A stretch of 6,101 nucleotides of DNA from Candidatus Rhabdochlamydia sp. (GTDB lineage: Bacteria > Chlamydiota > Chlamydiia > Chlamydiales > Rhabdochlamydiaceae). Within the stretch, counting starts at the first letter, position 1, and every line of letters starts with the position of its first letter. The notes below the pieces were generated by a model, which worked only from the letters and a program-made list of their open reading frames with translations, made no database searches and had not been told where the DNA came from. Shown here piece by piece: positions 1 to 5,422 of the stretch. The stretch covers positions 1 to 6,101 of the forward strand of contig JASHWX010000127.1 in assembly GCA_030043815.1 (NCBI GenBank), read 5' to 3'. The position numbers and the translations under genes were made by a program.

Positions 1-2
1 CG

Positions 3-185
3 CGCTGGGATGAAAAGCTCCTGCATTTTTCAAACTTGTTTGAAGATCGGATGATGAATTTGCAGATTAATATCACTTTAGAAGACGCCCTCGACCTCGG
101 ATGGAAGACCCTGGCCGAATGCTTTGAGAAGCATGAAGTGGGTATCAAGCAAACATTAATTGATAAATACTGGCCGCATGGCTGA
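3..185 (+). CDS. atpB: V-type ATP synthase subunit B, C-terminal end (5'-truncated by window)
   Basis: This is the last 60 codons of the non-catalytic nucleotide-binding subunit B of the V/A-type ATPase, which alternates with subunit A in the cytoplasmic A3B3 head. Only the C-terminal helical bundle is visible. It begins RWDEKLLHFSNLF, passes through an LEDALDLGWKTLAE segment and ends LIDKYWPHG. The pattern of a conserved 'F...FE.R' helix, then a 'LDLGW.LL' helix and a final 'I...YL..YYP'-like tail is typical of archaeal and bacterial B subunits. The reading frame starts before the window and stops with TGA at 183-185. It overlaps the atpD start by 8 nt. The identification rests on this short tail plus the fact that atpD, atpI and atpK follow in the order known from Chlamydia, so the family call is good although the active domain cannot be seen. 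Confidence 0.88.
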   Translation, partial: RWDEKLLHFSNLFEDRMMNLQINITLEDALDLGWKTLAECFEKHEVGIKQTLIDKYWPHG

Positions 186-783
186 CGTAAAACTGACAAA
201 GACAGAACTCCGCGCACAGCAGGTCAAGCTCGAACGCTTGCAGAAATACCTTCCCACATTGCAGCTTAAAAAAGCGATGCTGCAAATGGAGGTCAATCAA
301 GCCCAGAGTGAGATTGAACACCTCTTTGGGGAATTTTCTTTGTCTAACGACAAGGTCGGAAAATATGTGCCGCTTCTCACCGAAAGAAGCGCTCCCGATC
401 TCTTTTCCGCTGTTACAGTTCACAGCGTAGAGCGCTCCCGCGAAAACGTCGCGGGGGTCGACATTCCCCTGTTTGAGAGGATCCAATTCGACCCGGCGAC
501 GTATTCCCTATTTGATACGCCCGTTTGGTTCGAGTCCGCTATCCTCGGGATCAAAGAGCTCATCACCATCCGCGAAAAAATCAAGATTTCCAAAGAGAAA
601 AAGCAAGCTTTGGAAAAGGAACTGCGCGAAGTGTCTATCCGCGTCAACCTGTTTGAGAAGATCCTCATCCCGCGCTCTATAGAAAACATTAAAAAAATTA
701 AGATTTTTCTTGGCGATCAGCAGCTCGCCGCTGTATCTCAAGCAAAAGTCGCTAAGAAAATCATCCAGAGTAAGAAAGCATGA
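178..783 (+). CDS. atpD: V-type ATP synthase subunit D (central rotor stalk)
   Basis: Subunit D forms the coiled-coil axle that turns inside the A3B3 head and couples ATP hydrolysis or synthesis to ion movement. The 201-residue product is close to the roughly 200-residue family norm. Its N-terminus (MADVKLTKTELRAQQVKLER) and the following LQKYLPTLQLKKAML stretch form the long first helix. A second charged helix at about residues 130-165, rich in K and E, forms the other half of the coiled coil, and the C-terminal tail is lysine-rich. I chose ATG at 178 because it gives the chlamydial-type N-terminus. An in-frame TTG at 160 would add six residues and overlap atpB further, with no better ribosome site. 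No clear Shine-Dalgarno precedes 178, so translation is probably coupled to atpB through the 8-nt overlap. The TGA at 781-783 overlaps the atpI ATG (ATGA). Confidence 0.93.
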   Translation: MADVKLTKTELRAQQVKLERLQKYLPTLQLKKAMLQMEVNQAQSEIEHLFGEFSLSNDKVGKYVPLLTERSAPDLFSAVTVHSVERSRENVAGVDIPLFERIQFDPATYSLFDTPVWFESAILGIKELITIREKIKISKEKKQALEKELREVSIRVNLFEKILIPRSIENIKKIKIFLGDQQLAAVSQAKVAKKIIQSKKA

Positions 784-2711
784 TCATCGATGTGAAAAAA
801 TATCTCATTTTAGGGGTCAAAGAAGACATCGATCGATTCTTCGAACGCGCGCAATCCAAAGGAATCATGGAGTTCATTTCCCCCTTTGGAAAAAAGCCAG
901 TCGAAATGACTGCTGAAATCCAGCATCTGCTCGATGCTAAGCGCATTTTACGCAAGCTTCCCGTCAAAAAACCCTACATTAAAGGAGGCGATCTCCAGTT
1001 TGCCGATGAAGTTGCATTGCAGATCATCCGCCTTAAATCGGAGGTCGAGCGCCTCCATGAAGAAAAGCGGCTCGTCGAGTCGGAGATCATCCGCGTCGCG
1101 CCCTTTGGAGATTTTTCTTTAGATGACATTGATTTTATCGAAAGAATAGGCAAGCGCGAGATCCAATTTTTCTGCATGAAGACAGAAAAAGCCCACATTG
1201 CGGACATCAGCGACGAGGTGATCTATATCGGCAGCGAATACGACCTCGATTACTTCATCGCGATCAACAAGCAGCCCCGCAGCTACCCCGATATGATCGA
1301 AATGCGGATCGACCGTCCGCTCGGCGAGCTGCAGACCCACCTTTCTTTTGTAAAAGAATCCTTGCATCAGATCGAAGCCGAGCTTAAAGGCTTTGCCGGC
1401 CATTTAGATTTTATCCACGAGGCTTTTGTCGAACGCTTGAATGATTTCAACCTCGCGACCGCAAAAAAAGAGATCGCTTATCCCTTGGAAAATTCCCTTT
1501 TTGCCGTAGAAGCGTGGATTCCCGTCAATAAGATCAACACCCTCTTCTCGATCATCGATGGGATGGCCATCCACTGCGAACCCATTCTCATCGAGGAGAG
1601 CGACCGCGTCCCTACCTACATGGAAAATAAAGGCGCGAATCGCATTGGGGAAGATCTAGTGCGCATCTATGATATTCCCGCGACAACCGATAAAGACCCA
1701 TCCGGCTGGGTCTTTTGGTTTTTTGCCCTCTTTTTTGCCATGATCGTCAACGACGGCGGCTATGGGCTGCTCTATCTTGGGGTCTGCGTGTTTCTCAAAT
1801 ACAAGTTCCCCACTCTCAAAGGCAGCGCCAGGCGCTTTTTACAGCTCGCCACCATCTTGTCCACCGCCTGTGTCGCCTGGGGACTTCTCACCACCCAATT
1901 TTTCGGCTTGGAAATCCTTCCCAACAATTGGATTGGGAAGACCTCATTGCTCGATGTCGTGGCCGTGAAAAAAGCGAGTTATCACCTCGCCCATCAAGAC
2001 GACGTTTACCAATTTTGGATCAAGGAATTCCCCAATCTTTCCCAAGCAGCAACAGGCAAAGAATTTCTTCAAGGCGGTATCATTGAGAAAGATCATCATC
2101 TCAATTACCCGATCATCGATGCGTTCAATGACGCTATTCTTCTTGAATTTTCATTAATGATCGGCGTCATCCACATCGCTTTAGGATTATTGCGCTACGC
2201 TTTGCGTAACTGGTCCGCGATCGGATGGGTCGCCTTCATGGTCGGCGCCTACCTTTTTTTCCCGACGATGCTGCATGCGACATCCATGCTCAACTATTTA
2301 GGCATCGTCGATCAAGTGACAGGCAAAGAGATCGGCCTGCAGCTGATTTATGTCGGTATCGCTGTCGCCCTTTTTCTTGCACTCATTCAAAAAAGGCTCA
2401 AAGGGATCGGCGAGATCGCCGTCCTTGTCCAAGTCTTTGCCGACGTCTTGTCTTATTTACGTCTTTACGCGCTCGGGCTTGCCGGTTCGATGATGGCAGA
2501 AACGTTCAATGGGATCGGCCGCAACGTCGGCCTGTTCTTGGGCGTTCTTGTGATCTTGCTCGGCCACAGCGTCAATGTGATGCTCGGACTGATGGCCGGA
2601 ATGATCCACGGCCTTCGTCTAAATTTCATCGAATGGTATCATTATTGCTTTGATGGTGGCGGGCGCCTCTTTCGGCCGCTCATGCGCTTTAAACCCAAGG
2701 AACATATTTAG
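780..2711 (+). CDS. atpI: V-type ATP synthase subunit I (membrane stator)
   Basis: Subunit I, the homologue of eukaryotic subunit a, is the membrane stator that provides the ion half-channels beside the proteolipid ring. The product has 643 residues, the usual size for chlamydial AtpI. Residues 1 to about 305 form the cytoplasmic N-terminal half, with alternating charged helical stretches. The membrane half starts near D306 (DPSGWVFWFFALFFAMI), contains the NDGGYG element at residues 324-329, and continues with several hydrophobic helices to about residue 625. The key residue is visible: R561 in the SYLRLYALGLA motif, equivalent to the stator arginine (R735 of yeast Vph1p) that opposes the ring glutamate. 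The ATG at 780 overlaps the atpD stop by 4 nt, which points to coupled translation. The gene is intact, with no frameshift, and ends in TAG at 2709-2711, 9 nt before atpK. Confidence 0.95.
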   Translation: MIIDVKKYLILGVKEDIDRFFERAQSKGIMEFISPFGKKPVEMTAEIQHLLDAKRILRKLPVKKPYIKGGDLQFADEVALQIIRLKSEVERLHEEKRLVESEIIRVAPFGDFSLDDIDFIERIGKREIQFFCMKTEKAHIADISDEVIYIGSEYDLDYFIAINKQPRSYPDMIEMRIDRPLGELQTHLSFVKESLHQIEAELKGFAGHLDFIHEAFVERLNDFNLATAKKEIAYPLENSLFAVEAWIPVNKINTLFSIIDGMAIHCEPILIEESDRVPTYMENKGANRIGEDLVRIYDIPATTDKDPSGWVFWFFALFFAMIVNDGGYGLLYLGVCVFLKYKFPTLKGSARRFLQLATILSTACVAWGLLTTQFFGLEILPNNWIGKTSLLDVVAVKKASYHLAHQDDVYQFWIKEFPNLSQAATGKEFLQGGIIEKDHHLNYPIIDAFNDAILLEFSLMIGVIHIALGLLRYALRNWSAIGWVAFMVGAYLFFPTMLHATSMLNYLGIVDQVTGKEIGLQLIYVGIAVALFLALIQKRLKGIGEIAVLVQVFADVLSYLRLYALGLAGSMMAETFNGIGRNVGLFLGVLVILLGHSVNVMLGLMAGMIHGLRLNFIEWYHYCFDGGGRLFRPLMRFKPKEHI

Positions 2712-2714
2712 GAG
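2710..2714 (+). promoter_or_regulatory. Shine-Dalgarno of atpK
   Basis: AGGAG lies 6 nt before the atpK ATG and overlaps the last bases of the atpI stop codon. The upstream atp genes lack a comparable site, so this would allow K to be translated independently and more strongly, matching its multi-copy role in the ring. The functional reading is inference. Confidence 0.7.
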
Positions 2715-2720
2715 ATTGAT

Positions 2721-3143
2721 ATGGATTACAGTATGATAGGACCAGCGCTCGTCTTAGGGCTCGGCTGCGTCGGAAGTTCAATCGGCTGCGGAATCGGCGG
2801 GATGGCCTCCCATGCCGTCATGAGCCGCGTCGAGGAAAACCATGGTAAGTTCATCGGGATGTCGGCCGTCGCCTCTTCTCAGTCGATCTACGGGTTCGTC
2901 CTCATGCTTCTTATGAAAAACGCCATCCAAGCAGGCAGTTTGGCACCTCTCTCGGGCATCGGCATCGGCGCCTCCGTCGGCTTCGCCTTGCTTTTTTCTT
3001 CTGTTTACCAAGGGATGTGCGCCGCCTCCGGGATCCAAGCCTCCGCCAAGCAGCCGGCCATCATCGGCAAATGCTTCGCGGCGCTTGGCATCGTCGAGTC
3101 GTTCTCCCTCTTCGCTTTCGTCTTCGCCCTGCTCTTGATCTAA
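2721..3143 (+). CDS. atpK: V-type ATP synthase subunit K (proteolipid c-ring subunit)
   Basis: Subunit K is the membrane proteolipid whose copies form the rotating ion-carrying ring. The 140-residue product is a duplicated hairpin with four hydrophobic helices at roughly residues 6-31, 45-68, 77-101 and 113-139. The first hairpin holds SSQSIYGF (S53, Q54), the second holds YQG (Q97) and IVESFSLF (E126). By alignment from memory with Enterococcus hirae NtpK, these match T64, Q65, Q110 and E139, the Na+-binding ligands, with Ser in place of Thr. Only the second hairpin keeps the ion-binding carboxylate, as in other V-type 4-helix proteolipids. AGGAG at 2710-2714 sits 6 nt before the ATG and overlaps the atpI stop, giving the best Shine-Dalgarno of the operon, consistent with the need for many copies of K. 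It is the last gene of the cluster, followed by a strong hairpin 19 nt downstream. Confidence 0.95.
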   Translation: MDYSMIGPALVLGLGCVGSSIGCGIGGMASHAVMSRVEENHGKFIGMSAVASSQSIYGFVLMLLMKNAIQAGSLAPLSGIGIGASVGFALLFSSVYQGMCAASGIQASAKQPAIIGKCFAALGIVESFSLFAFVFALLLI

Positions 3144-3162
3144 TTACAGGGAAAGAAAAAAG

Positions 3163-3244
3163 AACGCAAAGACGCCAAGCCGCGAAGACGCAGAGATTTT
3201 TATACAATTTTCTTAGCGTCTTCGCGGCTTGGCGTCTTTGCGTT
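3163..3244. repeat. Perfect 29-bp inverted repeat (dispersed palindromic repeat) after atpK
   Basis: The arms at 3163-3191 and 3216-3244 are exact reverse complements over 29 bp, separated by a 24-nt AT-rich loop (3192-3215). The arm is built from the related words ACGCAAAGACGCC and CGCGAAGACGC. Repeats of this 'ACGCAAAGACGC' type are, from memory, scattered through many unrelated bacterial genomes, where they give rise to spurious annotated proteins. That is a family resemblance, not a search result. It starts 19 nt past the atpK stop and could protect the 3' end of the atp transcript or halt polymerase. It lacks the T-tract of an intrinsic terminator after the 3' arm (next bases ATACACC), though the loop holds T-runs. 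Confidence 0.9.
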
Positions 3245-3253
3245 ATACACCTC

Positions 3254-3407
3254 GTGATTCGAAAGTTGGTTTTGGCTGTGCCAGCATCCCAGACTTTGAG
3301 ACCTGCCTGCATCGCACCTGTGCTTGCACAGGCGCTGCTTTAAGCATCGGCTTCGCCTGGCTCAAATTCTGGGCGCTGTCTTTGCCAAATTCCAACTTTT
3401 GAATCAC
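3254..3407. repeat. 154-nt imperfect palindrome, MITE-like
   Basis: The two ends are 16-nt inverted repeats, GTGATTCGAAAGTTGG (3254-3269) against CCAACTTTTGAATCAC (3392-3407), with a single mismatch. Inside, TTTGGC (3271-3276) pairs with GCCAAA (3384-3389). CAGCATCCCAGACTTTGAG (3282-3300) pairs with CTCAAATTCTGGGCGCTG (3361-3378), with small bulges. The centre is CCTGTGC (3317-3323), a TT turn and GCACAGG (3326-3332). The whole segment therefore folds back on itself. It encodes nothing convincing: the open frames crossing it are low-complexity shadows. It looks like a non-autonomous palindromic element with terminal inverted repeats. No target-site duplication is obvious at its edges. Confidence 0.78.
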
Positions 3408-3499
3408 TCTGTATATAAAATGTTTTTAAGGTTGAGTTAAAAAAAATCATCACTCAGATTGAATAGTAGAGAGTAAAATCAACCCATTCACTTCTGTGT
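3408..3499 (+). promoter_or_regulatory. AT-rich fumC leader with weak promoter candidates
   Basis: This is a gene-free AT-rich stretch between the 154-nt palindrome and fumC. Candidate elements are TATAAA at 3414-3419, TTGAGT at 3432-3437 and TAAAAT at 3474-3479, but no pair shows both good matches and 16-18 nt spacing. If TAAAAT were the -10, transcription would start about 13 nt before the fumC ATG. No Shine-Dalgarno precedes that ATG (ACTTCTGTGT). The fumC promoter must lie somewhere in this gap or in the repeats before it, but I cannot fix its position. Confidence 0.35.
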
Positions 3500-4900
3500 A
3501 TGAAGAAAAAATCCTATCGCATTGAGAAAGACACGTTAGGCAATGTCCGCGTCCCTGGGGATAAATACTGGGGGGCGCAGACGCAGCGCTCGCATGAGAA
3601 TTTCCGCATTGGCGGGAATTTGATGCCCATCGAGGTAATCCATGCGCTTGCCGTGATCAAGAAAGCGGCGGCGATCGTCAATTGCGAGCTTAGTCTATTG
3701 CCAAAAGACAAGATGAAGGTCATCTCGAGAGTGTGCGACGAGGTGATCAGCGGCAAGCTCGAAAGTCATTTCCCTCTTGTCGTATGGCAGACGGGCTCCG
3801 GCACGCAGACGAACATGAATGTCAATGAGGTGATCAGCAATAGGGCTATTGAATTGCTGAAGGGCAAAATGGGCTCGAAGAAGCCGATCCACCCCAATGA
3901 TGATGTGAATAAATCTCAATCTTCCAATGACACGTTTCCCACTGCAATGCACATTGCGGCGACGATGGAAATCCGTACGCGTTTGCTGCCGAATCTTAAT
4001 ATTTTGCTAAATGGGTTGAAGAAAAAATCGAAGCAATTCATGGGGATTGTCAAAACGGGGCGGACGCATTTAATGGACGCGACGCCGATTACTCTGGGAC
4101 AGGAATTTTCTGGGTATGCCTCGCAGATCGAACATGGGATTGAGGCGATCGAAAATGCATTGAAGCACTTATCGGAAATTGCCCTGGGCGGGACAGCTGT
4201 CGGTACAGGATTGAATGCGCATCCAAAGTACGCCAAACGCATTGCAGCAGTGATCAGCGAGATCACAGGCTTTCATTTTGTGACGGCGCGAAACAAATTT
4301 GAAGCGATGGGAGGAAACGACGCCGTTGTCGAGATGAGCGGCGCTTTAAAACGCGTGGCCTGTTCTTATATCAAAATCGCAAGCGATATTGCCTGGATGG
4401 GATCAGGGCCTCGGTGCGGCATCGGCGAGCTGAACCTGCCAGAAAATGAACCAGGCTCTTCGATCATGCCAGGAAAAGTCAACCCGACGCAGTGCGAAGC
4501 GATGCTGATGGCATCGGTACAAGTCTATGGCAATGACCTTGCCGTCAGTTTTGCAGGATCTCAAGGGAACTTCGAACTTAACGTCTATAAGCCTGTCATG
4601 GTCTTCAATCTTTTGCAATCGATCAATCTGCTCTCCGATGTCGCCATCAATTTCCACGACAAATGCCTCATGGGCATCACGCCAAACAAGAGAATGATCA
4701 AACGGCATTTAGACAATTCACTGATGCTCGCGACGGCATTGAACCCGATCATCGGCTATGACAAAGCGGCAAAAGTGGTGCAAAAAGCCCATCGCGAACA
4801 CATCACCTTGAAAAAGGCGGCTCTTGCATTAGGTTTCTTGACGGAAAAAGAATTTGATCAAGCAATTGATCCGAGCAAAATGGTCGGAATTCTTAAATAG
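3500..4900 (+). CDS. fumC: Fumarate hydratase class II (fumarase C)
   Basis: This enzyme reversibly hydrates fumarate to L-malate in the TCA cycle, as a cytosolic, iron-free homotetramer. The 466-residue product matches the usual length (E. coli FumC has 467) and is intact. Motifs appear in order: WGAQTQRS near residue 24, SGTQTNMNVNEVI (100-112), HPNDDVNKSQSSND (131-144, the second-site histidine H131), TGRTHLMDATP (187-196) with catalytic H190, and the superfamily signature GSSIMPGKVNPTQ (319-331) with the active-site serine loop, K326 and N328. These features separate it from argininosuccinate lyase and aspartase; the TGRTH and HPNDDVN forms are those of fumarase. The ATG at 3500 gives the expected N-terminus (MKKKSYRIEKDTLG). 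A stop at 3467-3469 limits any extension. No Shine-Dalgarno is visible. Two long repeats separate it from the atp genes, so it is probably a separate transcription unit. Confidence 0.96.
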   Translation: MKKKSYRIEKDTLGNVRVPGDKYWGAQTQRSHENFRIGGNLMPIEVIHALAVIKKAAAIVNCELSLLPKDKMKVISRVCDEVISGKLESHFPLVVWQTGSGTQTNMNVNEVISNRAIELLKGKMGSKKPIHPNDDVNKSQSSNDTFPTAMHIAATMEIRTRLLPNLNILLNGLKKKSKQFMGIVKTGRTHLMDATPITLGQEFSGYASQIEHGIEAIENALKHLSEIALGGTAVGTGLNAHPKYAKRIAAVISEITGFHFVTARNKFEAMGGNDAVVEMSGALKRVACSYIKIASDIAWMGSGPRCGIGELNLPENEPGSSIMPGKVNPTQCEAMLMASVQVYGNDLAVSFAGSQGNFELNVYKPVMVFNLLQSINLLSDVAINFHDKCLMGITPNKRMIKRHLDNSLMLATALNPIIGYDKAAKVVQKAHREHITLKKAALALGFLTEKEFDQAIDPSKMVGILK

Positions 4901-5002
4901 CACGGATAATAATGGTCTAAAAAATTCAGACCGCCATCTTGAGACCATTGCATAAGTGATCATGCTTGTTAAAAACGCCCATTTCGCGATCTTTCGATTC
5001 TA

Positions 5003-5165
5003 GTGCCCGATAACAGAAATTCTCACAATTTCGGCTAACGTGAAAGCTCCCGAGGTTAAGCCACCTTAAAGCGCGCTGTATTAACTTAATACAGCTAGCT
5101 TTAAGGTGGCTTAACCTCGGGGCTTTGACGCAGCCGAAATACTGAGAATTTCTGTTATCGGGCAC
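5003..5165. repeat. Core long hairpin of the 332-nt palindrome
   Basis: This is the best-conserved part of the palindrome, about 78 paired positions around a single central base, C5085. The outer block 5003-5025 is perfectly complementary to 5143-5165 (23 bp). The inner block 5049-5072 is perfectly complementary to 5098-5121 (24 bp). The tip is GCTGTATTAA (5075-5084) with its complement at 5086-5095. Interruptions are few: two mismatches near 5026-5027, a mismatch and bulge near 5037-5038, one mismatch at 5042, a bulged T at 5048 and two mismatches at 5073-5074. Almost none of the differences are G:T wobbles. Confidence 0.93.
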
Positions 5166-5168
5166 CAG

Positions 5169-5211
5169 CTCCCCCCTATGGGGCGTCCCGCATATGCGGG
5201 CTCGCTCGAAT
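5169..5211. repeat. Extra block in the right arm, with two or three small palindromes
   Basis: The block sits where the left arm has only two bases (4998-4999). It contains CCCCTATGGGG (5173-5183), the perfect 14-nt palindrome CCCGCATATGCGGG (5187-5200) and, at its junction, TCGAATTCGA (5206-5215). It is much more G+C-rich than the arm around it. It may be a small insertion into one arm, or a segment the left arm has lost. Confidence 0.7.
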
Positions 5212-5273
5212 TCGAAATCTCATCAAAATGGGCTGTTTTTTCCAAGCATGCTGACTTTTGCAACGGTCTCATC

Positions 5274-5357
5274 CTATATCAGCCGGTGGCATTTGACAGA
5301 AACGTTTGAAGCGCTCGTTCAGTTTAATGCCTTGACATTCTGAGCCTTGCGATATAG
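5274..5357. repeat. Loosely structured inverted-repeat segment before the toxin-antitoxin promoter
   Basis: CTATATC (5274-5280) and GATATAG (5351-5357) are exact inverted repeats. Nested inside them, GGCATT (5288-5293) matches AATGCC (5326-5331) and AAAC matches GTTT. The hexamer TTGACA occurs twice, at 5293-5298 and 5332-5337. Neither has a good -10 at normal spacing; the second has TATAGC 15 nt downstream. The segment may be a small hairpin element or part of the regulatory region of the antitoxin operon. Confidence 0.4.
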
Positions 5358-5369
5358 CCCCTTCGATTT

Positions 5370-5399
5370 CTTTCTTTATTTCTTTAAATCTGGTATAAT
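5370..5399 (+). promoter_or_regulatory. Probable extended -10 promoter of the toxin-antitoxin operon
   Basis: TATAAT, a full consensus -10, lies at 5394-5399 and is preceded by TGG at 5391-5393, the extended -10 element. The -35 region (about 5370-5376, TTTCTT-like) is poor, which an extended -10 can compensate. Transcription would begin near 5406, giving a leader of roughly 17 nt. Antitoxins of this type repress their own promoter, so an operator would be expected to overlap these bases. No strong palindrome is visible at the -10, only a TGG...CCA outline at 5391-5402. Confidence 0.62.
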
Positions 5400-5410
5400 C
5401 CAAACTATCA

Positions 5411-5416
5411 AGGGGG
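5411..5416 (+). promoter_or_regulatory. Shine-Dalgarno of the antitoxin gene
   Basis: AGGGGG ends 6 nt before the antitoxin ATG at 5423. It is strong compared with the weak AGG (5665-5667) before the toxin, which fits the usual excess of antitoxin over toxin. Confidence 0.7.
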
Positions 5417-5422
5417 TTACCT

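Larger units (their letters stand above)
4940..5271. repeat. 332-nt near-palindromic element between fumC and the toxin-antitoxin pair
   Basis: The sequence folds on itself about C5085. Outermost pairing is TGAGACC (4940-4946) with GGTCTCA (5265-5271). Further in come GCATAAGTGA against the ACTTTTGC side, then CATGCTTG (4961-4968) with CAAGCATG (5243-5250). AAAAAC (4971-4976) pairs with GTTTTT, GCCCATTT (4977-4984) with AAATGGGC (5226-5233), and TTTCGA (4992-4997) with TCGAAA (5212-5217). Inside this lies a tighter core at 5003-5165. The left arm is about 145 nt and the right about 186 nt; the excess is a compact block in the right arm at about 5169-5211. No plausible protein is encoded. The form suggests a MITE-like or other non-autonomous palindromic element. 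I see no target-site duplication at either edge. Confidence 0.85.

Noticed and set aside
160..177. In-frame TTG start for atpD, adding six residues (MINTGR)
   Set aside because: It is a rarer start codon without a ribosome site and increases the overlap with atpB. ATG at 178 gives the family-typical N-terminus.
1715..2653. Long alternative-frame open frames inside atpI (1715-2086, 2225-2653)
   Set aside because: They overlap the clearly coding atpI frame, are arginine-rich shadow translations and lack any domain.
3163..3244. Intrinsic terminator for the atp operon
   Set aside because: The stem is strong, but no T-run follows the 3' arm. It is kept as a repeat that may block or stabilise the transcript, not called as a terminator.
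3017..3343. Forward and reverse open frames across the atpK end and the two repeats (for example one reading TQRRQAAKTQRF)
   Set aside because: They are shadows of atpK and of the perfect inverted repeat. The arginine/glutamine-rich peptides are the known kind of spurious product from ACGCAAAGACGC-type repeats.
4911..4949. fumC terminator hairpin, AATGGTCT (4911-4918) with AGACCATT (4942-4949), or the smaller GGTCT/AGACC pair at 4914-4932
   Set aside because: Stems of 8 and 5 bp with no following T-run; the 3' arm of the larger one belongs to the end of the 332-nt palindrome. Too weak to call.
4926..5165. Reverse 79-codon open frame over the left arm and core of the palindrome
   Set aside because: It lies almost wholly inside the inverted repeat, has no recognisable domain and no good ribosome site. 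The palindrome explains the sequence better.
4940..5271. CRISPR array or tandem-repeat reading of the repeat-rich gap
   Set aside because: There are no regularly spaced direct repeats; all repetition is inverted and centred on one point.
5332..5358. TTGACA/TATAGC as the toxin-antitoxin promoter
   Set aside because: The -35 is perfect but spacing is only 15 nt and the -10 poor. The extended -10 at 5391-5399, next to the gene, is a better candidate.
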